64,000 nt of DNA, taken from positions 62,001 to 126,000 of the forward strand of contig CACOKI010000001.1 in assembly GCA_902627735.1 (NCBI GenBank). Reading direction: 5' to 3'. Source of the stretch: an uncultured Pelagibacteraceae bacterium (GTDB taxonomy: Bacteria; Pseudomonadota; Alphaproteobacteria; Pelagibacterales; Pelagibacteraceae). The notes below the pieces were generated by a model that was given only the letters and a program-made list of their open reading frames with translations, searched no databases and had not been told where the DNA came from. Position numbers and translations under genes: made by a program. Shown here in pieces: positions 48,416 through 58,628 of this stretch. Positions within the stretch are counted from its first letter, which is position 1; each line of letters begins with the position of its first letter.

Positions 48416-48959
48416 ATTTTCTTAACTTAAAAAGTTTTTTTGTTAATAAAAACAACAGTGAAATTTTAAAAACTTCAGCCAGTAGAAATGGCATAACTCC
48501 TAGTTCCAAAATTGGTTTATCCCATCCTATGAGAGTTCCAAGCCACAAAACCCCAAAAAAATAAATTGTTGAGACAGATATTAATAGTTTTGTAATAATT
48601 ATTAATTTATTATCATCTTCTCTTATCAGAGAAGCAAGATAACTTGCTGAAAGAAATCCTATTAGATAACCCATTGTTGGTCCCATAAAATAAGTCAAAC
48701 CTATTCCTCTTTCTGGTGAATTAGAAAAAACTGGTAGACCCAGTATTCCTTCTAATAAATACAAACTTATTGTTGCAATAGCTATCTTACCTCCAAAACT
48801 TATTCCAAGTAGCATAACCACAAATGTTTGCATTGTCATTGGCACTGGATAGAAAGGTATTTTTATTTTTGCAGATATTGCAAGAAGTATCGATCCAAAA
48901 AAAATAACAATTAATGACTTAATTATCTTTGTTTGAGAATTTTGCTTTATTAGTTCCAT
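48408..48959 (-). CDS. bioY: BioY biotin transporter substrate-binding component
   Basis: IKIPFYPVPMTMQTFVVMLLGISFGGKIAIATISLYLLEGILGLPVF, GPTMGYLIGFL. Confidence 0.94.
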   Translation of the reverse strand: MELIKQNSQTKIIKSLIVIFFGSILLAISAKIKIPFYPVPMTMQTFVVMLLGISFGGKIAIATISLYLLEGILGLPVFSNSPERGIGLTYFMGPTMGYLIGFLSASYLASLIREDDNKLIIITKLLISVSTIYFFGVLWLGTLIGWDKPILELGVMPFLLAEVFKISLLFLLTKKLFKLRKFI

Positions 48960-49005
48960 AAAAAATAATACTCTTATTTTAACTGATAATCTATATTAAT
49001 TTATA

Positions 49006-51780
49006 ATGAGCAAAATTCAAAAAACTGATCATTTTTATTTAATTGATGGATCTGGATATATTTTTAGGGCTTACTATGCTTTACCTCCTTTAACTAGAAA
49101 AAGTGATGGATTACCAACGGGAGCTGTAAGTGGTTTTTGTAGCATGTTATTTAAACTTCTAGAGGATTCAAAGTCAGATAAAAATTTGCAAAAACCATCC
49201 CATTTCGCAGTCATTTTTGACTCAGCTAGAAAAACATTCAGAAATGAAATTTATAGCGATTACAAAGCTAATCGAGCTGAGGCGCCTGATGATTTAGCAC
49301 CACAATTTGAATATATCAGAAAATCTGTTTTGGCATTTAATTTACCATCAGTAGAATTAGTGAATTATGAAGCTGACGATTTAATAGCTACCTATGTAGA
49401 TAAAATTTTAAGAGCAGGAGGAAAGGCAACTATCGTATCTTCAGATAAAGATCTTATGCAATTATATAAAAAAGATGTTCGAATTTATGATCCTATGAAA
49501 AATAAGTTTATAAATGATGAAGATGTTCAGAAAAAATTTGGTGTAGGTGCAGACAAGGTAATTGATGTTCAAGCTTTAGCTGGTGATAGTAGTGATAATG
49601 TTCCAGGAGTACCAGGAATTGGCGTCAAGACAGCCGCAGAATTAATAAACAAATATGGAACACTCGAAAAGCTTCTAGAATGTGCAAATGAAATAAAACA
49701 AAACAAAAGAAGAGAAACTTTAATTGAAAATCAGGATAAAGCAATAATTAGTAAAAAATTGGTGACTTTGAAAAATGATGCCCCAATAGAAAGAGATTTA
49801 AATGAATTTAAACTTAAGGAGATTGATAAGGATAAACTTTATAAATTTTTAAGAGAAATGGAGTTTAATAGGCTATTAAGTTCTGCTATTTCTGTTTACG
49901 GCGAACCTAGCTTTTCTAGCAGTAAAGAAGAGGTTAAAACTGAAGAAAAACAAAACCCAATAAATAAAAATAAATATCATTTAATAACAAAACCCGAAGA
50001 GATTGATAATTGGATAAAGGAAGCAGAGGAGGTTGGCGAGGTTGCAGTTGATACAGAGACAAGCTCACTCGATCCTCATCAAGCTGATTTAATTGGAATC
50101 TCATTGAGCTCAAAGATTGGTAAAGCTTGTTATATTCCTCTAGGCCATAAATCAGACAAATGTATTGATAAAAATTTAGTTTTAGGAAAATTGAAACCTT
50201 TATTAGAAGACTCAAGTGTAAAAAAGATAGGACAGAATATTAAATTTGATTTTATTGTTTTATTTAATCAAGGAATAGAGCTTAACTCAATGGAGGATAC
50301 AATGCTTATGTCTTATGCCTTAGACGCGGGCAAAAATAGACATAATATGGATACTTTATCTGAAATACACTTGGATCATAAACCAATAGCTTTTAAAGAT
50401 TTAGTTGGTTCAGGAAAAAAAGAAATTAATTTTAGTGATGTTGATATTGATAAAGCAAAGGATTATGCTGCTGAGGACGCAGACATCACTTTTAGATTAT
50501 ATAAAAAATTTAAAAAAAATCTGAAAACAGAAAAAATGACTAATATTTATGAGGTTTTTGAAAAACCAATGATTAAAATTTTAGCGTTTATGGAAATTGA
50601 GGGGATTAAAATTGATAGTAAATTTCTTAAAGTTTTATCATTAAAATTTCAAAAAAAGATACAGAAAATTCAAAGTGATGTTTTCAAAATTTCAAAAAAA
50701 GAATTTAATATAGCATCACCCAAACAATTAGGAGAAATTATCTATAATGATCTGAAGATAGCTAATTTAAAAAAAACAAAAAAAGGAAGTTTTGCTACAA
50801 GTGCATCTGTTCTAGAAGATTTAGCTTTTAAAGGTCATAAATTTCCGCAATTAGTCTTAGATTGGAGACAGTTATCTAAATTAAAAAATACTTACTCTGA
50901 AACTTTACCAGAACATATTAATCCTAAAACTAAGAGAGTTCATACATCTTTTTTACTTGCTGCAACTTCTACAGGCAGACTGGCTTCAAGTGATCCAAAT
51001 TTACAAAATATCCCAATTAAATCCGAAGATGGAAAAGATATTAGAAAAGCTTTTATTGCTGAAAAAGATTATTCGTTAATTTCTGCAGATTATAATCAGA
51101 TAGAAATGAGAATTTTAGCTGATTTAGCAGATGTAAAAGAACTTAAAAAAGCTTTTAAAAATAATGAAGACATACATTCATTAACAGCTAGTCAGATATT
51201 TAACGTTGATATTAAAAAAGTAAATCAAGATCAAAGAAGAAAAGCAAAAGCAATTAATTTTGGAATTATTTATGGAATTTCTCAATATGGTTTGGCAAAA
51301 CAAATTAATGTAAGTAATTTTGAAGCAGAGGAATTTTTAAATTCATATTTTGCTAAATTTCCAGAAATTAAAGACTACATGGATAAAACAATAAAATTTT
51401 GTAGAAAAAGTGGTTATGTAAATAATATCTTTGGAAGAAGGTCTCATTTTATCAGTATTAATGATAAAAATTACAATATTCGAAATTTCCAAGAACGTGC
51501 TGCGATTAATGCACCTATCCAAGGATCTGCCTCAGAAATAATGCGATTAGCCATGATAAGATTATCAAAGAGATTATCTGAAAAAAAGTTTCAAAAAACT
51601 AAAATGTTATTACAAATTCACGATGAATTAATATTTGAAACACCTAAAGATGATGCAAAAAGAATCAGTAAAATTATTATCGAGGAAATGACAGGGGTAG
51701 CTAATAGTGATCAACATTCGTTTTCGATACCTTTAACAGTTGATATGAATATAGGTGATAATTGGGGCGCTCTACATTAA
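49006..51780 (+). CDS. polA: DNA polymerase I
   Basis: 5' nuclease domain (LIDGSGYIFRAYYALPPLTRKSDG), 3'-5' exo (AVDTETSSLDP), polymerase motifs (SADYNQIEMRILA, RRKAKAINFGIIYGIS, QIHDELIFE). Confidence 0.97.
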   Translation: MSKIQKTDHFYLIDGSGYIFRAYYALPPLTRKSDGLPTGAVSGFCSMLFKLLEDSKSDKNLQKPSHFAVIFDSARKTFRNEIYSDYKANRAEAPDDLAPQFEYIRKSVLAFNLPSVELVNYEADDLIATYVDKILRAGGKATIVSSDKDLMQLYKKDVRIYDPMKNKFINDEDVQKKFGVGADKVIDVQALAGDSSDNVPGVPGIGVKTAAELINKYGTLEKLLECANEIKQNKRRETLIENQDKAIISKKLVTLKNDAPIERDLNEFKLKEIDKDKLYKFLREMEFNRLLSSAISVYGEPSFSSSKEEVKTEEKQNPINKNKYHLITKPEEIDNWIKEAEEVGEVAVDTETSSLDPHQADLIGISLSSKIGKACYIPLGHKSDKCIDKNLVLGKLKPLLEDSSVKKIGQNIKFDFIVLFNQGIELNSMEDTMLMSYALDAGKNRHNMDTLSEIHLDHKPIAFKDLVGSGKKEINFSDVDIDKAKDYAAEDADITFRLYKKFKKNLKTEKMTNIYEVFEKPMIKILAFMEIEGIKIDSKFLKVLSLKFQKKIQKIQSDVFKISKKEFNIASPKQLGEIIYNDLKIANLKKTKKGSFATSASVLEDLAFKGHKFPQLVLDWRQLSKLKNTYSETLPEHINPKTKRVHTSFLLAATSTGRLASSDPNLQNIPIKSEDGKDIRKAFIAEKDYSLISADYNQIEMRILADLADVKELKKAFKNNEDIHSLTASQIFNVDIKKVNQDQRRKAKAINFGIIYGISQYGLAKQINVSNFEAEEFLNSYFAKFPEIKDYMDKTIKFCRKSGYVNNIFGRRSHFISINDKNYNIRNFQERAAINAPIQGSASEIMRLAMIRLSKRLSEKKFQKTKMLLQIHDELIFETPKDDAKRISKIIIEEMTGVANSDQHSFSIPLTVDMNIGDNWGALH

Positions 51781-51831
51781 TTTAAATTTCATTGCCCAAA
51801 TTAGAACAATTTAGTATTTTTATATTCACGT

Positions 51832-52539
51832 ATGCATAAACAAACAATAGCTTTAATTGATGATGATAGAAATATTTTAACTAGTTTGAGTATAGCGCTA
51901 GAAAAAGAAGGTTTTAAAGTTCAAACTTATATAGACGGAGAAAGTGCTTTAATTGGTTTAACCAGAACACCACCAGATTTAGCTATTGTTGATATTAAAA
52001 TGCCAAAAATGGATGGAGAAGAATTATTAAAGAAGTTAAGAAAAAAAACTTCATTACCAGTCATTTTTTTAACTTCAAAAGATGATGAAATTGATGAATT
52101 ACTAGGTTTAAAATTGGGTGCAGACGATTTTGTTAAAAAATCTGGAGGTTTTTCAATTAAAGTTTTAATTGAAAGAATAAGAGTTCAGTTAAGAAAGAAA
52201 GATTCAAAGGATATAATTGAGGAAAATAAAACTATAATTTCACATGGAAAATTAAAGTTAGATCCTTCCCAATTAGAATGCGAGTGGGATGGAAAACAAT
52301 TGCCTGATAAATTAACAACTACTGAATTTCTTTTGGTAAAAGAATTAGCTAAAAGACCAGGTATTATTAAAGAAAGGGCACAACTTATGGACATAGCATA
52401 TAGAGAAGATACTGATATTGAAGATCGTACTATTGATAGTCACGTAAAGAGAATTAGAAAAAAATTTAAAAGGGTTGATCCAAATTTTTCAGCTATTGAA
52501 ACTAGATATGGAAGTGGTTATAGATGGAATGTTAGCTAA
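51832..52539 (+). CDS. chvI: response regulator ChvI-like (OmpR family)
   Basis: TIALIDDDRNILTSLSIALEKEGFKVQTYIDGESAL, C-terminal winged helix DIEDRTIDSHVKRIRKKF. Confidence 0.92.
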   Translation: MHKQTIALIDDDRNILTSLSIALEKEGFKVQTYIDGESALIGLTRTPPDLAIVDIKMPKMDGEELLKKLRKKTSLPVIFLTSKDDEIDELLGLKLGADDFVKKSGGFSIKVLIERIRVQLRKKDSKDIIEENKTIISHGKLKLDPSQLECEWDGKQLPDKLTTTEFLLVKELAKRPGIIKERAQLMDIAYREDTDIEDRTIDSHVKRIRKKFKRVDPNFSAIETRYGSGYRWNVS

Positions 52540-54080
52540 TGTTTGGCGTTCTCCTTAAAAATTTATCTATTTTAAAAAAATTTTTATTAATAAATTTAAT
52601 TTTTTTTACAATCATTGGGTCATTTACATTTTTATATTTGAAAAATGTACAACCAAATTTAATAAAAAAAAAATCCTCTAACCATATAGAAATAATCAAT
52701 AACACTATTGATAATTTAAATAGATTAGATGTTAAATTTATTGAAGAAGATATTAGAAAATTTTTATTTTCAACAAGATTTCTTTTTCAGAACTTAGATA
52801 GAGTGATTTTTTTTGACAATGAACTTAATTTAATTGGTGATACTGATACACTTGATCTTGATCCTAGATCGTTTTCAAAAAGATTAGATTTAGTCGAATT
52901 AGAAGTATTAAGTGAGGAAAAAACAAAAGAAATAATTGAAACAAAAAATATAGATATCGGAAATGATAACACTGTTTCTTTGAAAGATATTTTATTTAAT
53001 TATGCTGGATCTAAGAATTATGGAATACCTTTTACTTTCACTCAAGATGAATTTAAAAAATTTAAATTAACGACAATAAAAAATGTAATGAAAGATGATA
53101 ATAATGTAGGATATATAGCAATAAGTGAAAATGCTAATGATGTAAAAGCAGCAATAAATGAAAGAAAAACTTTTATAATTAGAACAGCTATAGCAGTAGG
53201 AATAGTAATAATAATTTTTTCATTTGTTTTAAATAGATACTTTTTAAAACCTATTAAAAATTTAGTCAGTTATACAAGAACAATTAAAGATAAAAATTCA
53301 AAAGGTGCAAATATTGATAGTCTTAAATTACGAAATGATGAATTAGGATTATTATCAAATTCTTTAGATGATATGACTTTAGAATTACAAAAAAGAATTT
53401 CACATGCTGAAAATTTTTCTACAGATCTTGTTCATGAAATAAGAAATCCTTTAGCTTCTCTTAAAAGTGCATCTGAAATCTTACACGATACAAATGATAT
53501 TAATCAAAGGATAAAATTAATTAATATTTTAAGTCATGATGTTCAAAGAATTGAAAGATTAATTACAGATTATTCTCAAATGTTAAAAGATGAAGTTGCA
53601 TTAAGTAAGGAGAAAACCAAAAAACTTGATATAGAACCAATTATTAAATCAGTTGTTGATGACTTTAATAATATTTATAAAGTAAAAAGAGGAATTAATA
53701 TTTCTTATAAAAATGACGGTAAAAATAATTATTTTATTAATGGTATTGAAAACAGAATTGAACAAATAATTGCGAATTTATTGGATAATGCAATATCTTT
53801 TAGTGAGGACAATAAAGATATAGTTGTTAAAGTTTCAAAAAAAAATAATAAAGAGATTAATATCGATGTTTTAGATGAAGGACAAGGATTCAAAGAGAAA
53901 GATACTAATAAAATTTTTAAAAGATTTTATAGTAATAGACCAGATAAATTTGGTCAACATTCAGGCTTAGGATTGAATATAGTTAAAAATTTAGTTGATT
54001 TACATAATGGCTCAATAAAAGCAACAAATAGAATAGATAAGAAAGGTGCAAGAATGGAAGTCATACTTCCAACTGTATAA
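52539..54080 (+). CDS. chvG: sensor histidine kinase ChvG-like
   Basis: Two TMs, HAMP, DLVHEIRNPLASLKSASEIL H-box, NLLDNAISFS N-box, HSGLGLNIVKNLV. Confidence 0.92.
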   Translation: MFGVLLKNLSILKKFLLINLIFFTIIGSFTFLYLKNVQPNLIKKKSSNHIEIINNTIDNLNRLDVKFIEEDIRKFLFSTRFLFQNLDRVIFFDNELNLIGDTDTLDLDPRSFSKRLDLVELEVLSEEKTKEIIETKNIDIGNDNTVSLKDILFNYAGSKNYGIPFTFTQDEFKKFKLTTIKNVMKDDNNVGYIAISENANDVKAAINERKTFIIRTAIAVGIVIIIFSFVLNRYFLKPIKNLVSYTRTIKDKNSKGANIDSLKLRNDELGLLSNSLDDMTLELQKRISHAENFSTDLVHEIRNPLASLKSASEILHDTNDINQRIKLINILSHDVQRIERLITDYSQMLKDEVALSKEKTKKLDIEPIIKSVVDDFNNIYKVKRGINISYKNDGKNNYFINGIENRIEQIIANLLDNAISFSEDNKDIVVKVSKKNNKEINIDVLDEGQGFKEKDTNKIFKRFYSNRPDKFGQHSGLGLNIVKNLVDLHNGSIKATNRIDKKGARMEVILPTV

Positions 54081-54125
54081 AGTCCTATTGATTAATTAAT
54101 TCATTGTTGTTAGAAGATCTCCAAC

Positions 54126-55412
54126 ATGGAAGATTTTAAAGTAAAAGATATAAACCAAGCAGAATTTGGTCGGAAAGAAATTTCAATAGCAGAAAGTGAA
54201 ATGCCAGGGCTAATGGCATTGAGAGAAGAATATAAGGGGAAGTTACCTCTCAAAGGTGCAAAAATTATTGGATGTTTGCACATGACTATTCAAACAGCTG
54301 TTTTAATAGAAACATTAGTTAATTTAGGAGCAGATGTTAGATGGTCATCCTGTAACATATTTTCGACACAAGACCACGCCGCTGCAGCTATTGCTAAGTC
54401 AGGTATACCTGTGTATGCATGGAAGGGAGAAACTGAGGAAGAATATGTTTGGTGTATTAAACAAACTATAGAGGCGAAGAAAGATTGGAAACCAAATATG
54501 CTTTTAGATGATGGTGGAGATTTAACTGCTATAATGCATAAAGAATATAAAGATTTATTAAGAGATGTAAAAGGCGTTTCAGAGGAAACAACAACAGGTA
54601 TTAAGGCTCTTAATAAAATGGAAAAAAACAATTCACTTATGATACCAGCAATAAATGTGAATGACTCAGTTACAAAATCTAAATTTGATAATCTTTATGG
54701 TTGTAGAGAAAGCTTAGTTGATGGAATTAGAAGAGCTACAGATGTAATGATGTCTGGAAAAGTAGCAATAGTTGCAGGTTTTGGTGATGTCGGTAAAGGC
54801 AGTGCTGCATCTTTAAGACAAAGTGGTGCTAGAGTTTTAATTACCGAAGCAGACCCAATTTGTGCGTTACAAGCTGCAATGGAAGGATATGAAGTTGTTT
54901 TAATGGAAGAGGCTATAAGCAAAGCAGATGTAGTAGTAACTGCGACTGGAAATAAAGATATTGTGACTGCTGATCACATGAGAGAAATGAAAGATAGAGC
55001 GATTCTTTGTAATATTGGTCATTTTGATAATGAGATTCAAGTCGATGCTTTAAAAAATTATAAATGGACCGAGGTAAAACCACAAGTTCATGAAATTGAA
55101 CTTCCAAACGGTAAAAGGATAATTCTTTTGGCAGAAGGAAGATTAGTTAATCTGGGATGTGCAACAGGTCACCCAAGTTTTGTGATGAGTGCTTCATTCA
55201 CGAATCAAGTAATTGCACAAATAGAGCTTTGGAATAATTATAAAAAATACGAAAATAAGGTTTATGTATTGCCAAAACATCTTGATGAAAAAGTTGCAAC
55301 TTTACATCTTAAAAAAGTTGGAGCAAAGTTAACCAGATTAACTAAAGAACAAGCGGATTATATTAGTGTTGGCGTAGAGGGTCCATTTAAACCTGATGCA
55401 TATCGATACTAA
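54126..55412 (+). CDS. ahcY: S-adenosylhomocysteine hydrolase
   Basis: [41 protein letters not shown]-terminal PFKPDAYRY. Confidence 0.98.
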   Translation: MEDFKVKDINQAEFGRKEISIAESEMPGLMALREEYKGKLPLKGAKIIGCLHMTIQTAVLIETLVNLGADVRWSSCNIFSTQDHAAAAIAKSGIPVYAWKGETEEEYVWCIKQTIEAKKDWKPNMLLDDGGDLTAIMHKEYKDLLRDVKGVSEETTTGIKALNKMEKNNSLMIPAINVNDSVTKSKFDNLYGCRESLVDGIRRATDVMMSGKVAIVAGFGDVGKGSAASLRQSGARVLITEADPICALQAAMEGYEVVLMEEAISKADVVVTATGNKDIVTADHMREMKDRAILCNIGHFDNEIQVDALKNYKWTEVKPQVHEIELPNGKRIILLAEGRLVNLGCATGHPSFVMSASFTNQVIAQIELWNNYKKYENKVYVLPKHLDEKVATLHLKKVGAKLTRLTKEQADYISVGVEGPFKPDAYRY

Positions 55413-55851
55413 TAATGAAAAGATAGATATTTCCTCAGAAAAATTGTTGGAAGAACTAGCAGCAAAAGTTTTTAAGAATATAAAATTAGGGGATATAATT
55501 TTTTTAATTGGAGAGATGGGAGTTGGGAAGACTACCTTTGTAAAATATCTAGTAAATGAGTTTCAAAAACAAAATAAACTTAAATTAACAGAGGTCACAA
55601 GCCCTACTTTTAATTTACTCAATGAGTATGATATAAATAATGTAAGAATTAATCATTATGATTTGTATAGAATTAAGTCCTCAAAAGAGATTGATAATTT
55701 GGGTATTTTTGAAAATATTTATGACTCAATTACTTTAATCGAATGGCCACAGATGATTGAAAAAAAACCTAAAGAGATTATAGAATTTAAATTTAATTAC
55801 GAGAAGGATTACCAGAAAAGGTCAATTTGCATCAAGGGCCTTAGTATTTAA
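55396..55851 (+). CDS. tsaE: tRNA threonylcarbamoyladenosine biosynthesis ATPase TsaE
   Basis: [36 protein letters not shown]. Confidence 0.93.
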   Translation: MHIDTNNEKIDISSEKLLEELAAKVFKNIKLGDIIFLIGEMGVGKTTFVKYLVNEFQKQNKLKLTEVTSPTFNLLNEYDINNVRINHYDLYRIKSSKEIDNLGIFENIYDSITLIEWPQMIEKKPKEIIEFKFNYEKDYQKRSICIKGLSI

Positions 55852-55859
55852 ACATTTAA

Positions 55860-56165
55860 ATGAAAAATAATTTAGTTTTAAAGAAAATTAAAGGTGATGC
55901 ATCATTTAGAAATTTTTATAGAAAAAGGAATAAAGACAAAACATCCATTATAGTATTTGCAAAAAAAGAAAAGCAAAAAAATTTAATTATCTATGATGCA
56001 ATTAACAAAATTTTAAATAAAAATCAAATTTTAGCACCAAAATTATATTCATATAAATACAATAAAAATTTTATTGAGATTCAAGATTTTGGTAATGAAA
56101 CAATTTTTGCACTAGTAAAAAAAGAGAGTAAAAAAAGTTTTTTTTACTTTAAAAAAAATAATTAA
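55860..56165 (+). CDS. AmgK-like sugar kinase (APH fold), N-terminal part; reading frame broken at an 8-T tract
   Basis: GDASFRNFYRKRN N-lobe, ends abruptly SFFYFKKNN* soon after the hinge; the remainder of the kinase is in the +1 frame from ~56146. Confidence 0.7.
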   Translation: MKNNLVLKKIKGDASFRNFYRKRNKDKTSIIVFAKKEKQKNLIIYDAINKILNKNQILAPKLYSYKYNKNFIEIQDFGNETIFALVKKESKKSFFYFKKNN

Positions 56166-56169
56166 AGAA

Positions 56170-56811
56170 TTGAATAAAATACAAGCTATAAAAGATAAAA
56201 AAATTAAAACATTTCAAAATAAGACATATACCATTCCAAAATATGAAAAAAAAATTTTAGTAAAAGAAGCCAATTTATTTTGTGATTGGTACGCTAAAAA
56301 AGTTCTTTCTAAAGAAAAAAAAACAAAATTTAATCTTAAGTTTAAGAAAATTGTTAAAAAGCTTTCACAGAAAATTAAATTGAAAAATCATATTTTTGTC
56401 CATAGAGATTTTCATATTTCTAATTTGATGTATCAAAACAATAAAATTGCCATTATAGATAGTCAGGATGCATTAATAGGAAATAAAGCTTATGATTTAG
56501 CATCATTAATCGATGATGTTAGATATAAAACATCAAAATCATTTAAACAAAATGTTTATAAATTTTATATCAAGACACAAAAAAGTCTTGATAAAAAAAA
56601 GTTTAAAAATGATTTTGAAATAATATCTGTCTTACGAAATTTAAAGGTTATAGGTGTTTTTACAAGGTTAGCGATTAGAGATAATAAAAAAAAATATTTA
56701 AAACTTATACCTTATACTTGGAGTTTAATTAAAATGAGAATAAAAGAAAATAAAAATTTTAAAGAGCTTAATGATTTATTAAAACAATCTTTCAAAGATA
56801 AAATGACATGA
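56170..56811 (+). CDS. AmgK-like sugar kinase (APH fold), C-terminal part in shifted frame
   Basis: HIFVHRDFHISNLMYQNNKIAIIDSQDALIGNKAYDLASLIDD catalytic loop; the frame is open upstream to the 8-T run (TLKKIIKELNK). Confidence 0.75.
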   Translation: MNKIQAIKDKKIKTFQNKTYTIPKYEKKILVKEANLFCDWYAKKVLSKEKKTKFNLKFKKIVKKLSQKIKLKNHIFVHRDFHISNLMYQNNKIAIIDSQDALIGNKAYDLASLIDDVRYKTSKSFKQNVYKFYIKTQKSLDKKKFKNDFEIISVLRNLKVIGVFTRLAIRDNKKKYLKLIPYTWSLIKMRIKENKNFKELNDLLKQSFKDKMT

Positions 56812-57494
56812 AAGTAAATACAGCTTTAATTCTTTGTGCCGGTTATGGAAAAAGACTTTTACCTTTGACATCAAAAAAACCAAAACCTCTTTTAGAGTTA
56901 AAACATAAGACACTTTTAGAAAAATGTATAAATTTAATTGCTAAATTAAATGTAAAAAAAATTATTATCAATACATTCTATATGGAAGAGCAAATTTTCG
57001 AATTTGTAAAAAAAAAAAATTTTTCAATAGATATCGAAATTATTAGAGATGGAAAAAAAATATTAAATACAGGTGGTGGAATTTTGAACATGATCCAAAA
57101 GTCGTCTGATAATGATTTTTTAGTTTTTAATCCAGATACAGTATGGAGTGAAAATTATTTGGATGAAATTTTGAAAATGGAGAATTTTTATTTTTCTAAT
57201 AAATTAAATAATATCCTTTTGCTAGTAAAAAAAGATTTAAGTTTTGATAAAAATTTGAAAGGTGATTTTGATTTAAAGATTAATCAAATAAATAGAGATA
57301 ATAAAGAATTTACTTTTATTGGATGTCAAATCCTAAATAAAAAGTTATTTAAAAATTATAAAGTTAATGATTTTCCAATATCAGAGATTTGGAATAAATT
57401 ATTATCAAGCAATCAATTAAATGGTTTTGAAAGTTTAAATAAATTTTACCACTTAACAAATTTTGAAGTTTTTAATAAACTAAAAGATCTTTAG
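56808..57494 (+). CDS. NDP-sugar / MurU-like nucleotidyltransferase
   Basis: ALILCAGYGKRLLPLTSKKPKPLLEL, LNTGGGI, VFNPDTVW; immediately follows the AmgK-like kinase. Confidence 0.85.
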   Translation: MKVNTALILCAGYGKRLLPLTSKKPKPLLELKHKTLLEKCINLIAKLNVKKIIINTFYMEEQIFEFVKKKNFSIDIEIIRDGKKILNTGGGILNMIQKSSDNDFLVFNPDTVWSENYLDEILKMENFYFSNKLNNILLLVKKDLSFDKNLKGDFDLKINQINRDNKEFTFIGCQILNKKLFKNYKVNDFPISEIWNKLLSSNQLNGFESLNKFYHLTNFEVFNKLKDL

Positions 57495-58185
57495 ATCTAT
57501 CTTTATCTAAGTATTCACAATCTATAATATCTAGCTCATCATTGAATTTTATTACTAAAGGATTTCCAGTAGGAATTTCTAAATTTAGAATTTGATAGTT
57601 ATCTAATTTAAATAAGTATTTACACAAAGCTCTTATCGAATTTCCATGAGCTGAAATTAAAACATTTTTTTTAAACAGTTTATTTTCAATTTCTTTTTTA
57701 TAAAATTTGATAACTCTTTCATATGTATCTTTTAAGGACTCAGTATCAGGAATAATAATTCCAGGTATATTTTTGTAAGTTTCAATATTATTTGGATGAT
57801 ATAAACTTTTTCTATCTAAAGGTTCTGGTTTAATATCCCAAGATCTTCTTAACTTATGGACTTTTTCTTCACCTAGTTTTTTAGCCATTTCAATTTTATT
57901 CAGTCCAGTAAGGGCACCATAATGTCTTTCATTTAGCTCCCAAGCTCTAACAAAATTATTTTGATCGTTTAAGATTTTTTGAATAATCTTTAATGTATCG
58001 TTTGCTCTTAGTTGTAGAGATGAATAGTAAAGGTTAATTGTAATATTTTTTTCTTTTATTAGATCTCCTGCTTTTTTTGCTTCTGATATTCCTTTCTCTG
58101 TTAAGTGAACATCCACCCATCCAGTAAATCTTTTTTCAAGATTCCAAGTACTTTGGCCATGTCGAATTAATATTAAATAATTCAT
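57472..58185 (-). CDS. gpmA: 2,3-bisphosphoglycerate-dependent phosphoglycerate mutase
   Basis: LILIRHGQSTWNLEKRFTGWVDVHLTEKG, WELNERHYGALTGLNK, VLISAHGNSIRAL. Confidence 0.96.
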   Translation of the reverse strand: MNYLILIRHGQSTWNLEKRFTGWVDVHLTEKGISEAKKAGDLIKEKNITINLYYSSLQLRANDTLKIIQKILNDQNNFVRAWELNERHYGALTGLNKIEMAKKLGEEKVHKLRRSWDIKPEPLDRKSLYHPNNIETYKNIPGIIIPDTESLKDTYERVIKFYKKEIENKLFKKNVLISAHGNSIRALCKYLFKLDNYQILNLEIPTGNPLVIKFNDELDIIDCEYLDKDRSKDLLVY

Positions 58186-58226
58186 TAGATTGATTATTAT
58201 TTTAATATAAATAAAAACTACAATAT

Positions 58227-58628
58227 ATGTTTAATAAATTTTTTTCATTTTTAAAAACAATTTTTTATATTGCAAATTTTGTATTAATTTTCCTTTATAT
58301 CTTTCCTGGAAGCATACTTGGATGGTTGTTTTATGGAAATGCTGGTTTACAGCCACAAATTACATCTGATTTCTTGGTATCCTCTAATCATGTTTATGCA
58401 TTTATTTTACTATCAATTTTAGGATACTTTTCATATGAAAAAACAAAATTAAGTTTTTTGTTCATTTATTTATTTTGTCTCGCGATTTGTTTAGAGATAT
58501 TACATTTAATAATTCCAAATAGAGGTTTTGAGTTTTCAGATTTATTTGGAAATTTATTAGGAGTTATATTAATTTATTTTTATTTCTTAATAAAAAAATA
58601 TTTATTCAAACGTATTGATGAAAAATAA
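58227..58628 (+). CDS. VanZ-like small membrane protein
   Basis: Four predicted TMs with SSNHVYAFILLSILGYFSY, CLEILHLIIPNRGFEFSDLFGNLLGV (VanZ-type E...P.R..E..D...N..G). Confidence 0.75.
   Translation: MFNKFFSFLKTIFYIANFVLIFLYIFPGSILGWLFYGNAGLQPQITSDFLVSSNHVYAFILLSILGYFSYEKTKLSFLFIYLFCLAICLEILHLIIPNRGFEFSDLFGNLLGVILIYFYFLIKKYLFKRIDEK

Noticed and set aside
54081-54125. Possible SAH/SAM riboswitch before ahcY
   Set aside because: Only 45 nt between chvG and ahcY with no recognisable riboswitch core.
54290-55107. Antisense ORFs (113, 75 and 64 aa) within ahcY
   Set aside because: Overlap a highly conserved enzyme; shadow coding.
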